Source: Linnemannia hyalina (taxonomy: Eukaryota > Mortierellomycota > Mortierellomycetes > Mortierellales > Mortierellaceae). From it: 64,000 nucleotides of DNA. Every line of letters begins with the position of its first letter. Positions within the stretch are counted from its first letter, which is position 1. Where the stretch lies: positions 1 to 64,000 of the forward strand of contig JAHRHY010000009.1 in NCBI GenBank assembly GCA_019671135.1, in the 5' to 3' direction. Position numbers and translations under genes: made by a program. Under the pieces are notes generated by a model that ran no database searches, had not been told where the DNA came from, and worked only from the letters and a program-made list of their open reading frames with translations. This document shows positions 31,573 to 41,629 of the stretch, one piece after another.

Positions 31573-31584
31573 TGTATATATAGC
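31573..31584 (+). promoter_or_regulatory. TATA box of K0
   Basis: TGTATATATAGC about 30 bp upstream of a CT-rich region (31610-31690) that resembles a fungal transcription start and 5' leader. Confidence 0.5.
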
Positions 31585-31721
31585 CCCAATCCTTATAATA
31601 ATACCATTATCAATTCTTGCACCTTTCAACCTTGCTCTCCTGTTCCCTCTTATTTCTTCCTTATCTTTGTCCTTGTCCCCTGCCCTGTATCTCTATTTCT
31701 ATTACAACACCTCTGCGCAAT

Positions 31722-32486
31722 ATGAACAGCAGGCTCGCTTGCTGAGATAGCGGAACCATGTGTGGAAGAATCCTTCAAAAGAAACTTGTAGTGGATTGAG
31801 TTGGGCAAACCAGAAGGTACGTTTTGAAATCCTGCAACTTATAATAACTTTCGTTTTCGGCGCCCTGATGCAACTAAACTCATGCTTATATTGTCCTCTG
31901 GGCATAAATATGCATAGGTGTAATCATCACCATCAGAGACGAGAGCAAGACCTCTACCGCTTGTGAGTTGGACCTCGATACGGCTGCTGAAGGTAGGTGT
32001 GATCTGCTTTTCTGAAGAGTGGAAGCTAATATCATGTTACATTTCTTGAGTGGTTGATAGTGAGGAGCGTGTTGTTCGATGGCTCATCTATATTTTATTG
32101 TATTGTCCTACCCACATTGTTGCACACTGCTAAACACTGCCATCTCTCAAATGACATTGTGAAATTTTCTTTCTTAGATGCCAGGTCATCACCAGGCCAC
32201 ACCATTGCTGTGCCCCCTCTTAGTGTGAGATCGAGTCCATTTCATAACCTCATTCTGTATATGTTCCGGAAGGTATGTAAATGATAATGTATGCTCCTTT
32301 GTATATGGGTAAATGGGCCTATCGAGTTATAATGAATGGGCCTCTCAAGTTATAATGCTAATGCTCTAGGCTAAACTATTGTTGCAGGCAAAGAGAAGGA
32401 CTGCTTTCCTCCCCACCACTATTTCCAGCGGACTGTCGAAATTGCACAGAGAAATGTATGCGGCTGCCCTGGAAGAACTGAAATAG
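31722..32486 (+). pseudogene. K0: multi-exon fungal gene, premature stop
   Basis: Exons can be joined by phase. 31918-31992 encodes IITIRDESKTSTACELDLDT. 32061-32272 encodes 70 residues ending LILYMFRK. 32388-32486 encodes AKRRTAFLPTT ... AAALEELK and ends in TAG. All introns are GT-AG. After the TAG the same frame continues with PGPVINKKDVL and a stop, and the gene P1 in the palindrome ends EQKDVL at the same distance from a conserved phase-0 intron. The TAG therefore looks like a nonsense mutation in a paralogue of P1. The first exon is unclear. Function unknown. Confidence 0.5.
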
Positions 32487-32522
32487 CCAGGCCCTGTTAT
32501 CAATAAGAAGGACGTGCTGTAA

Positions 32523-33517
32523 ATGAAGCTTTGGTTTGCCGGCAATGTAGCATATGCCAAACAAGTCGGGCACCATTTGCTAATTGCTTTGCTTGTTTAT
32601 TCTCATAACGTACTACTGTCCACCATCATCAATACACTCTTATCATGTGGCCGGCGTTTCAGTATCTCCAAGAGCATTATGGAAGCATCTGTTTCCGGAC
32701 TATATCATAGCTCTGACTTCTACAACGTTGTTAAGAGCCTGCTCCGTAAGCTCCTATTCGCCCTGCATCCGCAGATTGAACAAGATCGACACTGCCCACC
32801 TGACTTTGGACAGCTCAAAATGCGAGTCTGGATTCTGATGCTCGACAGTGCTAAGAAGTCAGCTTTCTACACCGTCTTACAGATCGTCAACCAGATTCTT
32901 CTTTGGATCGAACTTGAGATGTTTGCGCCGCCGACATCAGAACATATGTACGTTTCCGCTTGGTCCCTTCTTTTCAACATTCTGCTCTTGGACACGAATA
33001 TCAGAGCGATTCCGTAAGTGACTATATGTAGTATCTTGCTGCTCTTTCCTATGTTCCTTTCTCGTTTAATGTAGGGGTGAGTTGGTGTCCAAGGCCAGCA
33101 CGAACGCACTCCAGCATATGGAGAGCACCTTCGGCTCCGCGACGTCAACCTCGTGTGGCCGGAAAGTCGACATGAGTGTCCGCATCCGCGTGGATAACCG
33201 GTGGATGACTGAAATTGCGATTTGAGTTCAAGTCGTCTACGGCCAGCTCAGAGATATGCCGCAAGCAGCAGAAGAAGTCTGTGCGCCTAAATGCCGCCAT
33301 CATGCTTGAGCTTGAGTCATGTGACCTGAACATCAATCATTCCTACCCGATCATTGCAGAGGGCCAAGCCCTAGAACTCAACTTCTACACCCTACGGCGA
33401 TATGGCATTGTCCTGGGCGCCGGCAAGGCATCAACAAAAGTAGCGTTGCATTCGCAGGTGGAGCACCTGAAGGCGTTCTTTGGGCCCGACGTGATCTTCA
33501 TACTACTAGCTTTTAAA
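32523..33517 (+). pseudogene. K1: lineage-specific fungal protein with PD-(D/E)XK-like core
   Basis: Exon 1 (32523-33013, from ATG) is helix-rich (FYNVVKSLLRKLLFAL; SAKKSAFYTVLQ). A 61-bp GT-AG intron joins it in phase to exon 2 (33075-33517). Exon 2 reads GELVSKASTNALQ, then GRKVDMSVRI and, after a 1-nt frameshift near 33218, FEFKSS and QKKSVRLNAA. The spacing Asp ... Glu-x-Lys followed by a helix is that of PD-(D/E)XK nuclease folds. Another donor at 33518 is followed by a TDR insertion at 33546, so the 3' exons are lost. P2 in the palindrome is a paralogue with the same intron before GE-(L/T). The nuclease assignment is an inference from motif spacing. Confidence 0.5.
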
Positions 33518-33545
33518 GTAAGAGACTTTATCTGCTATTGCCCAA

Positions 33546-34535
33546 GGAGGCCTTTCGTCCAAATTATCATATGGTGTTTGTTACATCTCTGTAGATCTCG
33601 ACGATATCCATAGCGACTATGAGATGAGAATGTATATATGATACCAAGCATGTAAGATAACCATTGTAACATTTTTTTGTTTAATTATTCTAGGAGGCCT
33701 TTCAAGTCCAAATTGTAATATAGTATATGTTACATCTCTGCAGACCTTGACAATATCTACAGCGACCATTAGAGGAGAGTGTATGTATAATATCCACCAT
33801 GTAAAACAACCACTGTAACATCCCTTGCATAACTATCCTACTAAATACCAACCTATTCTCCAAACAACAAAGTCTTCTTATTTTTCGCACACCAATCTCT
33901 TGAATGTGTCAATCTACTATTAAACTGTAACCCTCACTGCAAGATTAAGGGTAGTGCTTCTTGTATGTGATCATCTAAAGCACCTGCACCCTCAACTGTA
34001 TTTTGTCGTGAAATACAGGGGAGAGATTACATTTTAAAAAACATGTGCTATCTATTGCTATTTTATCTCATGTTCTATTGCCGACTTTAAAGAGATACAT
34101 CAGCTATGGAAGTCAACACTGTATTCCTTGGGCTTTGGATATTTTGTATATGCCTTGTTATCTCCTTTGCACATGGAGAGGCCGCCTACTAAACACCATC
34201 ATATTCTTCAAACAACAAAGTCTTCTTATCTTTTGCACTCCAATCTCTTGAATGTCTCCATCTACTAATAAACTGTACCCCTCACTGCAAGATTAAGCAG
34301 AGTACTTCTTGTATGTGATCATCTAATGCACTTGTAGTCTTAACTGTATCTTTGGGGCGAAATACAGGGGAGAGATTACATTTTAAAAAATCTTGTGCTG
34401 TCTATTGTTATTTTATTCTGTGTTCTGTTGCGCACTATGAAGAGATATGTCAGTTATGGAAATCAACACTCCGTTCCTTGGGCCTTGGATATTTTTTATA
34501 TGCTTTTTTATATCCTCTGCACATGGAAGGGTCGC
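33546..34535 (+). mobile_element. B TDR (outer), split by another TDR
   Basis: Forward unit in two pieces, 33546-33692 and 34189-34535 (494 bp joined). It lacks two bases near its start (CTTTCGTCC) and ends GGGTCGC. The outer flanks (CAA left, TTA right) do not match, so one flank has been rearranged. It interrupts the intron after K1 exon 2. Confidence 0.85.
33693..34185 (+). mobile_element. B TDR (inner), CTA duplication, diverged
   Basis: A 493-bp unit flanked by CTA (33690-33692, 34186-34188) inside the outer TDR. It is the most diverged copy (ATTGTAATATAG, GGAGAGGCCGC end), so nesting of units is not confined to recent activity. Confidence 0.88.
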
Positions 34536-34710
34536 TTATCTGTCACCTCTGCATCTTTAGCGAAGACAGACCTTGCATTATCCAGATCCCCTTGCTGAAC
34601 AGCTCGCTCAATACAAGAGCGTTGATAATGGTACGATCGTGTACTGCTACGCATCCCGCCTGCCATCCAAGACTGCCTGACGACATACTTGTGAATAGAC
34701 TTTCTCAACT
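34536..34710 (-). pseudogene. Host gene fragment, N-terminal part, unrecognised
   Basis: The minus strand reads RKSIHKYVVRQSWMAGG, then SYHYQRSCIERAVQQ and GDLDNARSVFAKDAE, broken by the TDR. The basic/Ser-rich start and the helical GDLDNARSVF segment would suit a mitochondrial helical-repeat (PPR-like) protein, but too little is left to say. Upstream, TTCGAA-type repeat DNA has replaced the start. Confidence 0.3.
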
Positions 34711-35144
34711 GTTGAATCGAATCGAATATGAGTCCCAATCGTATTCGATTTGAATTTTTTGATTCGAATATCAAGTGCATTTGATTTGACATCAGTCAAA
34801 TAAGGACCCCATTCGATCCGACTTTTATTCGATTCGACCTTATAAAATCGAATAAAAGTCGAATAAAAGTCGAATCGAATTGAATCGGAGCACTATTAAA
34901 ATTTGAAAATATCGATTCAAATCGGATCAAATGCCGAATGTCGAATATTCTTGAGAAAGTCTACTTGCAAACCATTTTTGTTCTGTGAAGAGCTCGCAAA
35001 ATCGGGGTATGGCACCCTGCACACTGTGGTAACGGACCCATTGCTGCAATAAGACACTTGGAGAATCCTATTTCATAATGAGGCTTCTTTCATGGGGGAG
35101 TGGCTGGTGGCTGTAAGGGCGAGGATTGCTTGGTCGAATCCATA
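34711..35144. other. TTCGAA-type repeat relics and unassigned sequence
   Basis: 34711-34950 holds AATCGAA/TTCGATT-rich inverted-repeat relics, including a stem around GACTTTTATTCGATTCGACC. 34951-35144 shows no feature I can support. Confidence 0.5.
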
Positions 35145-35254
35145 GCGGCCCCTTCATGTGCAGAGGATATAAAAAGGCATATAAAAAATATCCAAAGTCC
35201 AAGGAACGGAGTGTTGACTTCCATAACTGGCATATCTCTTTATAGTGGGCAACA
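35145..35254 (-). repeat. B TDR, part 1 (split by gypsy D)
   Basis: The first 110 bp (GCGGCCCC start) of an inverted TDR that continues at 40951-41335. CAACA at 35250-35254 is the duplicated target of gypsy D. This part carries the GCCAG / GTCAACACTCC / GGACTTT variants, unlike B1's left TDR. Confidence 0.9.
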
Positions 35255-35353
35255 TGCAACAGTTGAACCTCCGATCAGAGTAGCTTTAGATAAATAGACA
35301 CACACTACCATAATACATCCACATCTCTTACTTCCACTCCTCCTAAAGTTGCA
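35255..35353 (+). repeat. 5' LTR of gypsy D (99 bp)
   Basis: TGCAACAG to AAGTTGCA, no difference from 40847-40945 noticed. It is very short for an LTR and has no obvious TATA box. Confidence 0.92.
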
Positions 35354-36534
35354 TGGTAGCAAAGGTTCACGAATCCACTGACCAGACCCCCGACCCCCCA
35401 GTACAAACCCCAGACCCCTCCAGTTCCCCTGACACCTCACCCAGCACCTCTTCCATCCCCTCGCCCTGTCTTCCCCCTATCGACACGTATTTTATCACAG
35501 ATTTTTTATCGGAACTCACCATCATGAACAACGACAACCAATCCCTTCCCACCATCATTGAACTCGACACCACCTCCAAACCCGCCAAGTATGACGGCAC
35601 TCGCGATGGCTTCAAATGCCTTGCGTGGCTAAAGGAGGTGCAACGCTACTTCACCATGAAGAACGTACCTGACAGAAAACGCACCATTCATGCCGTCAAC
35701 CTCCTTAACCAAACCTCTCTCCTCTGGTGGGAATCCCTTAACATCGACGACACCTGCGAGTACCTCACCTTCACAACCTTGTTCAAGAAGGCATATATGC
35801 CTGACGGCTTCCTTGAACACGTCCGCGGCCTCCTCCTCAATGCCAAGCTCACCACCAACCTCGCCGAGTACCTTACCCGCATCCGCCTCTACATGAACAT
35901 TTTACTTGCGGAGGATCCCACCGGCCGCGTCTTCCTTGAATCCACCGTCAGAGTTGTTTTTCTCCAAGGCTGCCCCGACGACCTGAGGCAATTACTTCAG
36001 ACTGATCAGGTATCTAACCCCAACAACACTTTTTTCGACATGTGCTCCAAGGCTGAAGGATTTGACACCATCTATGCTTCCGGACCCAGAGGCGCCACCA
36101 AGGGTATGTTCGCCAAGGCTATGAATAACATCCGCTCACAAACCCCGACCTCCAACTCAGCCCCAACCTCCGCCCCCGCCTTCGACCCAATGGCGATGGA
36201 GATTGATAACATCAGTGTCGACCCCACCACCCGCGCACTCATGTCCTCGGTCCAGTCCCTCACTATCGCTGTCAACGCTATGGCATCTCAGTTCAACAAC
36301 CAGCAACAGCAACAAAACCGCCCGCGCCTTGCCCGCCTCACCGATGAAGAAAGACTATACTTGGAGAACAACAACGGCTGTTTCAAGTGCCGCCGACCCA
36401 ATGCCGGACATTACTCCTGGGACTGTGGGAAAAACCGCAATACGCCCCGACCTCCCAGGTCCCAGGCCGTCAACAACATTGCTTACGTGGGCAACCCCCC
36501 AACAGACCAGTCGGGAAATGCCCCCAGCAACTAG
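35353..36534 (+). CDS. gag: Gypsy D Gag polyprotein
   Basis: 393 aa. A Pro/Ser/Thr-rich N-terminus (residues 1-45) precedes a Gag capsid domain at about 65-235 (KPAKYDGTRDGFKCLAWL; LLWWESL; FKKAYMPDGF). One zinc knuckle lies at about 346-361, C-x2-C-x5-H-x4-C (CFKCRRPNAGHYSWDC), which has one more residue than the usual x4 before His. The first ATG overlaps the LTR/primer-site junction; a later ATG at 35524 (MNNDNQS) is an alternative start. Pol overlaps the end of gag in the -1 frame. Confidence 0.9.
   Translation: MVAKVHESTDQTPDPPVQTPDPSSSPDTSPSTSSIPSPCLPPIDTYFITDFLSELTIMNNDNQSLPTIIELDTTSKPAKYDGTRDGFKCLAWLKEVQRYFTMKNVPDRKRTIHAVNLLNQTSLLWWESLNIDDTCEYLTFTTLFKKAYMPDGFLEHVRGLLLNAKLTTNLAEYLTRIRLYMNILLAEDPTGRVFLESTVRVVFLQGCPDDLRQLLQTDQVSNPNNTFFDMCSKAEGFDTIYASGPRGATKGMFAKAMNNIRSQTPTSNSAPTSAPAFDPMAMEIDNISVDPTTRALMSSVQSLTIAVNAMASQFNNQQQQQNRPRLARLTDEERLYLENNNGCFKCRRPNAGHYSWDCGKNRNTPRPPRSQAVNNIAYVGNPPTDQSGNAPSN
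35354..35365 (+). promoter_or_regulatory. Primer binding site of gypsy D
   Basis: TGGTAGC directly after the LTR is complementary to the 3' end (GCTACCA) of initiator methionine tRNA, the primer used by Ty1-like and many Ty3-like elements. Confidence 0.6.
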
Positions 36535-39500
36535 GTGCAGTCCAGGACTCAGTTGCTGAAACCCCCTCCTTTTACCCCAGCGGTGAAGGGAGTGCTCACA
36601 CACCAGAGTTAAGTTCAAAAGAAAAAATAAAAAAGTCGCCAGATCTATCAGTTGAAAGTACTTCTAGCCAAACTCAGATTTCAAACTCAATTCGTGATGC
36701 TCACTCCCCCCCCACCCTGGCACCTTCACTGGACCAGACCCCAACCTTTGACTCGTCCCATATTGTGTCTAGAACTTCAGATGGCCCAGACCTGGACCTG
36801 ACCGCCCCTGTTGTGTCGACCACACCGCCTACGAAGCGACAGTTGAGAAGACGGAGACAAAAGCAATTGCGTCTCTGTTCATTTTCTATCGCCGAGGCTG
36901 AGCGCCAACTGCTCACTTTTAATTGCCTTGTCAGCGGCTTTCCGGCTCGCGTGCTGATTGATGGCGGTGCTGAAGGTAACGTGATCAGTACCTCATTTCA
37001 AAAGAAAAACAATTTGTCACGAACCGTCATCAACCCCATTCCTGTCCTCCTTCCCGACGGCTCATCCTCCATCACCAACCATACTGTCAACATCACCATC
37101 GAACGCAACGGCTACTCCGACACTCTCGACCCCATTCTCTACCCACTCAAGAAATACGACCTGATTCTGGGAAAACCATGGCTCACACACATCAACCCTC
37201 AAATCAACTGGCGTACAAATGCTCTACACTTCACCCACAACAACACATCCATCAAATGGGACTGCACAGGATTTAAATCAAACAGCATCCAAACCCGCAC
37301 CAAAGGTCTCCTCCTCTCCCACCTACACTTTCATACCATGGCTACCCTCCCCGGCTCGGACATATTCTTGGCTCTGGTCAAGTCCTCGAAGGATCTGCAG
37401 AAGGACAAGGACAGGAATGACAAGGACTCACCATCGCCACCCAAGCGCCCTCTTATGACACCTGAGATCAGGTCAATCGTCGAAGATGAGTTTAAGGACG
37501 TATTCCCCGACACACTTCCCAGCGGCCTCCCACCAGACAGAGGCGATGCGATGAAAATCGAGACAGACCCCACAGCAGACCCACCATTCAAGCCAGTCAT
37601 TCGCCTCTCCATTGCAGAACTCGACGAACTCAGGAAGCAGCTGGATGAATTACTCGCCAAAAAATTCATCAAGCCCAGTACATCACCTTACGGCGCTCCA
37701 GTACTTTTCGTTCGGAAAAAGGATGGCACCCTGCGTATGTGCGTGGACTACCGAGCTTTGAACGGGATCACCAAGAAAAATCGGCATCCACTCCCCAGGA
37801 TCGACGAGCTAATTGACCGTTTTCGTGGCGCACGTTATTTCAGTAAACTGGATCTACTCTCAGGATACCACCAACAGAGGATCTACGAACCACACACACA
37901 CAAAACAGCATTCCGATGCAGATATGGACACTTTGAATTTAACGTCGTCCCATTCGGCCTCACCAACGCACCCGCCTCCTTCTCCAACATGATGCTAAGG
38001 GTACTCGACCCGGTTTTGGATAAATGGGTTGTTGTCTATCTAGACGATATTCTTATCTACTCTAAAACTAAGGCCGAGCATCTAAAGCACCTTCGCAGCG
38101 TCCTCGCCCTCCTTCGACAACATGGACTTTACGCCAAACTCAGCAAGTGTTCGTTTATGCAGGAGGAAACCGAATTTCTTGGACACACCATCTCCAAGGA
38201 CGGGATCTCAACTTCAGCAGGACTTGTCAAAGCCATTCGGGAATGGCCACGCCCCACCAGCATCAAAGACATCCAACAGTTCCTGGGCTTGGCACAATTC
38301 TACCAGACTTACATTGACAAGTTCGCCCAGATCGCCCTTCCGCTCTCTCAGCTTCTAGCAGGCGGCGCAACTTTTTCATGGGATAATGACAAGGAACAGG
38401 CATTTCTCTCCCTTAAAACCGCCATCAGCTCTGCCCCGGTCCTACGCATATTCGATCCCGACTTGCTAACAACCGTCGAGACCGACGCATCCGGATTTGC
38501 TATCGGCGCTGTTCTCTTTCAGACGGACGCATCAGGAGTATCCCGACCCGTTGCTTTCACTTCACGGAAACTTCAACCGGCAGAGAGAAACTACCCAACC
38601 CATGAGCAGGAGCTACTGGCAGTTGTGCATGCCCTCAGGACGTGGCGATACTACCTGGATGGATCCCACTTTGTCGTGTACACGGATCATGCAACCCTCC
38701 GCCATTTTCCGACACAACCAAAACTCACCCGCCGCCAGGCTCGATGGATGGAGCTACTGCAGGAATATGACTTCGACTTCAAGTACAAGCGCGGAGCCGA
38801 CAACACAGTACCCGACGCCCTATCTCGCCGACCCGACCATCGTGCAGAAGATCCTGTCAGCCCAACAACAGACACAGTCGAGATCCATTCAATCGATATC
38901 CAACTTGAACCAGGTGTGAGGCAGCGCCTGATAGAAGACTACCAGAGCAGCCCCAGGCTCAGTCTCGTCTACAAAAGCTGCCTCGAGGGAAGTGCCCCCT
39001 CTGGTTACTCTTTTCATAATGGTCTTCTCTACTATGATCGCCGTGGTACCACCGTCCTTGCCATACCACAGAAAGCTGACATTTGCCGCTCTCTTTTACA
39101 TGACTGCCACGATACCCCCATAGCTGGTCACTTCGGGTTCAGGAAGACATACGACAAACTGCGACGGATGGCATACTGGCCCAACATGGCCAAGGAGACT
39201 CAACTCTACGTCGACTCATGCGAGAAGTGTCAACGCAATAAGCCAAGTCAGGAGCGACCTGCAGGACTCCTCCAACCTCTCCCCATCCCCGCCAGTCGCT
39301 GGGAGGTTGTGACCATGGACTTTATGACCCACCTACCCAAGACACCCCGCAACCATGATGCCATTACCGTCTTTGTCGATAAATTATCGAAGCATGTCCA
39401 CTTCGTTCCCAGCACCACCACCGCTACCGCCACCGACGTTGCTCGCCAGTTTTTCGACAATGTCTTCCGCCATCATGGAATGCCAACGACAATCGTCTCG

Positions 39501-40067
39501 GATCGCGACAGCAAATTCACCAGTCACTTTTGGCAGGAACTTCATCGACTCATGGATGTCAAGCTTGCAATGTCAACAGCCTATCACCCACAAACGGACG
39601 GACAGACGGAGGTCATGAACAAGACACTAGGAGTTATGCTACGCGCTTTCATCGACGAAAAACAGACCAACTGGGATACCCTCCTTCCAGCCGCGGAATT
39701 TGCATATAATAACTCCGTCAACCACTCGACCGGCTATTCACCTTTTTTCCTCAACACCGGCCAACATCCCCGCATCCCCGCCAGTCTCCTCTCCCACACC
39801 GACAGCAACGTACCCAGCGTTCACAACTATCTTGATCAACAGTCGACAGCACTACTTTTCGCACAAGACGCACTACAACGAGCCCAGGATCATCAGAAGG
39901 AACAGGCCGACAAGAGAAGACGCGACCACGACTACAAGGTCGGCGACAAGATCCTCCTTAGTGCAGAGAACATCACCATGCCAGCCGACAGTGGACTCAG
40001 CTCGGATAAACTCAAACCTCGCTTCATCGGACCCTTTACATTGCTGGAGCAGCGATCACCAGTCACT
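36387..40067 (+). CDS. pol: Gypsy D Pol: protease, RT, RNase H, integrase
   Basis: Open from within gag (the -1 frame relative to it); the true N-terminus depends on frameshifting before 36534. The protease region reads ARVLIDGGAEGNVIS near residue 190, with DGG in place of the usual D(S/T)G. RT has YLDDILIYS near 552, and RNase H has ETDASGFAIGAVLF near 700. Integrase HHCC (HFGFRKTYDKL ... CEKCQR) is near 912-950 and the DDE core (TMDFMTHLP, VSDRDSKFTS, DGQTEVMNKTLG) follows. The C-terminal GPY segment (KLKPRFIGPFTLLEQ) is broken at 40071 by foldback F. All domains but the last are open. Confidence 0.9.
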
Positions 40068-40070
40068 TTT

Positions 40071-40521
40071 GGAGGCCATCCATGTTCGGCTCCACCAACC
40101 ATAGACTACAGTATAAAAATATCTGTCAACACCTATTAAAACAGTGTGTTCCTTGAGAGTACAACAAATCTCATCAGCTTTTTCCTTCCACCAGTCTCCA
40201 TTTTCTACATTCACCACCACTACTTTGTAACATCATCTACTTTAGCTGAGAAAGCCTTGGACATGATCATCTCATATTGGATCCTGGATATTACAGATAG
40301 TAATTTCCTTTCCAATATGAGATGATCATGTCCAAGGCTTTCTCAGCTAAAGTAGATGATGTTACAAAGTAGTGGTGGTGAATGTAGAAAATGGAGACTG
40401 GTGGAAGGAAAAAGCTGATGAGATTTGTTGTACTCTCAAGGAACACACTGTTTTAATAGGTGTTGACAGATATTTTTATACTGTAGTCTATGGTTGGTGG
40501 AGCCGAACATGGATGGCCTCC
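40071..40521. mobile_element. Foldback element F: 211-bp perfect inverted repeats, TTT duplication
   Basis: 451 bp: arms 40071-40281 and 40311-40521 are perfect complements around a 29-bp loop. Ends are GGAGGCCATCC, sharing GGAGGCC with the B TDR, and the flanks are TTT (40068-40070, 40522-40524), again 3 bp. No ORF. Removing it with one TTT restores the gypsy D frame (PVTF / LVDLPPSYN). A likely non-autonomous relative of B. Confidence 0.9.
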
Positions 40522-40524
40522 TTT

Positions 40525-40834
40525 CTAGTCGACCTACCGCCCTCCTACAACATCCACAATGTCTTCCACGTCGACCTCTTCCGCCATCACATCGAGTCAC
40601 CACTTGCATTTGGCCGCCGAACATTAGCACCACCACCACCAGTTGTCATCGAGGGCAATGAAGAATACGAGGTCGAGTCCATTTTGCGTTACAGGAAATA
40701 CCGACGGCAACACCAGTTCCTTGTGTCATGGAAAGGGTACGGACGGGAGGACCAAACGTGAGAGCCCGTCGCCAACCTGGAGAACTGCCGCGACCTAGTT
40801 GACGCGTTCAAAAAGGACCAGGGGATCGTTTTTT
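40525..40834 (+). pseudogene. Gypsy D Pol C-terminus with chromodomain, nonsense codon
   Basis: The frame continues from the foldback insertion: LVDLPPSYNIHNVFHVDLF, then a chromodomain (EYEVESILRYRK, FLVSWKGYG). TGA at 40759-40761 replaces the Trp codon of the usual TWEP motif; after it the frame runs on as EPVANLENCRDLVDAF to a stop at the polypurine tract. The element is therefore doubly inactivated at the integrase tail. Confidence 0.88.
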
Positions 40835-40846
40835 AAAAGGGGAAGG

Positions 40847-40945
40847 TGCAACAGTTGAACCTCCGATCAGAGTAGCTTTAGATAAATAGACACACACTAC
40901 CATAATACATCCACATCTCTTACTTCCACTCCTCCTAAAGTTGCA
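40847..40945 (+). repeat. 3' LTR of gypsy D
   Basis: The 99-bp partner of 35255-35353, followed by CAACA (40946-40950). Confidence 0.92.
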
Positions 40946-40950
40946 CAACA

Positions 40951-41335
40951 GAACACGGAATAAAATAGCAATAGACAGCACAAGTTTTTTTAAAATGTAA
41001 ACTCTCCCCTGTATTTCGCCCCAAAGATACAGTTGAGAGTACAAGTGCTTTAGATGATGACATACAAGAACTACTCTGGCGAATCTTGCAGTGAGGGTTA
41101 CAGGTTAATAGTAGATGGACATATTCAAGAGTGTGGTGTGCGAAAAATAAGAAGACTTTGTTGTTTGGAGAATAGGTTGGTGTTTAGTAGGATAGTTAAA
41201 CAAAAAATGTTACAATGGTTGTCTTATATGCTTGGTATCATACATACACTCTCCTCTAATGGACGCGGTGGATATCGTCAAGATCTGCAGAGATGTAACA
41301 AACACCATATGATAATTTGGACTTGAAAGGCCTCC
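40951..41335 (-). repeat. B TDR, part 2 (split by gypsy D), chimeric
   Basis: The remaining 385 bp of the inverted TDR. From 41002 to 41335 it matches the complement of B1's left TDR (55475-55808) without a difference I could find. From 41001 toward 40951 differences begin (TAAACTCTC versus TAATCTCTC, an AAGTTTTTTT block, ACACGG versus ACACAG) and continue in part 1. The unit thus joins two TDR variants at the palindrome border. Confidence 0.88.
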
Positions 41336-41475
41336 AATCTAATCGATTTATTTGAATTCCCTATGGTTTGCATTGGGTTTGTGCGCATTCGAGTCGAAAA
41401 TTTTAATCCGTTTCGAATGCGCACAAATCCTAAGCAAAACATAGGAAATTCGAATAAATTCGATTAGACGCTCTA
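41336..41475. mobile_element. TTCGAA-family hairpin MITE (left arm)
   Basis: About 140 bp of imperfect inverted repeat (ATCTAATCGA ... TCGATTAGACGCTCTA), with GCGCACAAA/TTTGTGCGC stems around an AAAATTTT loop. It is related to the foldbacks at 4549 and 5017. One end abuts a B TDR, whose insertion removed the terminus. Confidence 0.7.
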
Positions 41476-41629
41476 CTTGTAGTCTCGAACTATTGAACCA
41501 CGTCAGCAATTGCAACGTAAGCATCCCCGTCTGAAATGGCATCAAAGCTTGCTTCGCAGTTGTTACCATTATAACTTAGGAGTTGTGCTGTAAAGAGGCG
41601 GCAATCTGAGCAATTGTGGTCTGTTTACT

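Larger units (their letters stand above)
35255..40945 (+). mobile_element. Gypsy/chromovirus family D, CAACA duplication
   Basis: A 5691-bp element with 99-bp LTRs (35255-35353, 40847-40945) and CAACA on both sides. It carries gag, then pol in the -1 frame, a foldback insertion in the integrase C-terminus and a stop codon in the chromodomain. The polypurine tract (aaaaggggaagg) abuts the 3' LTR. It lies within a TDR. Confidence 0.94.

Noticed and set aside
31430..31575. CRISPR array
   Set aside because: The units are contiguous 15-bp copies without unique spacers, in a eukaryotic context.
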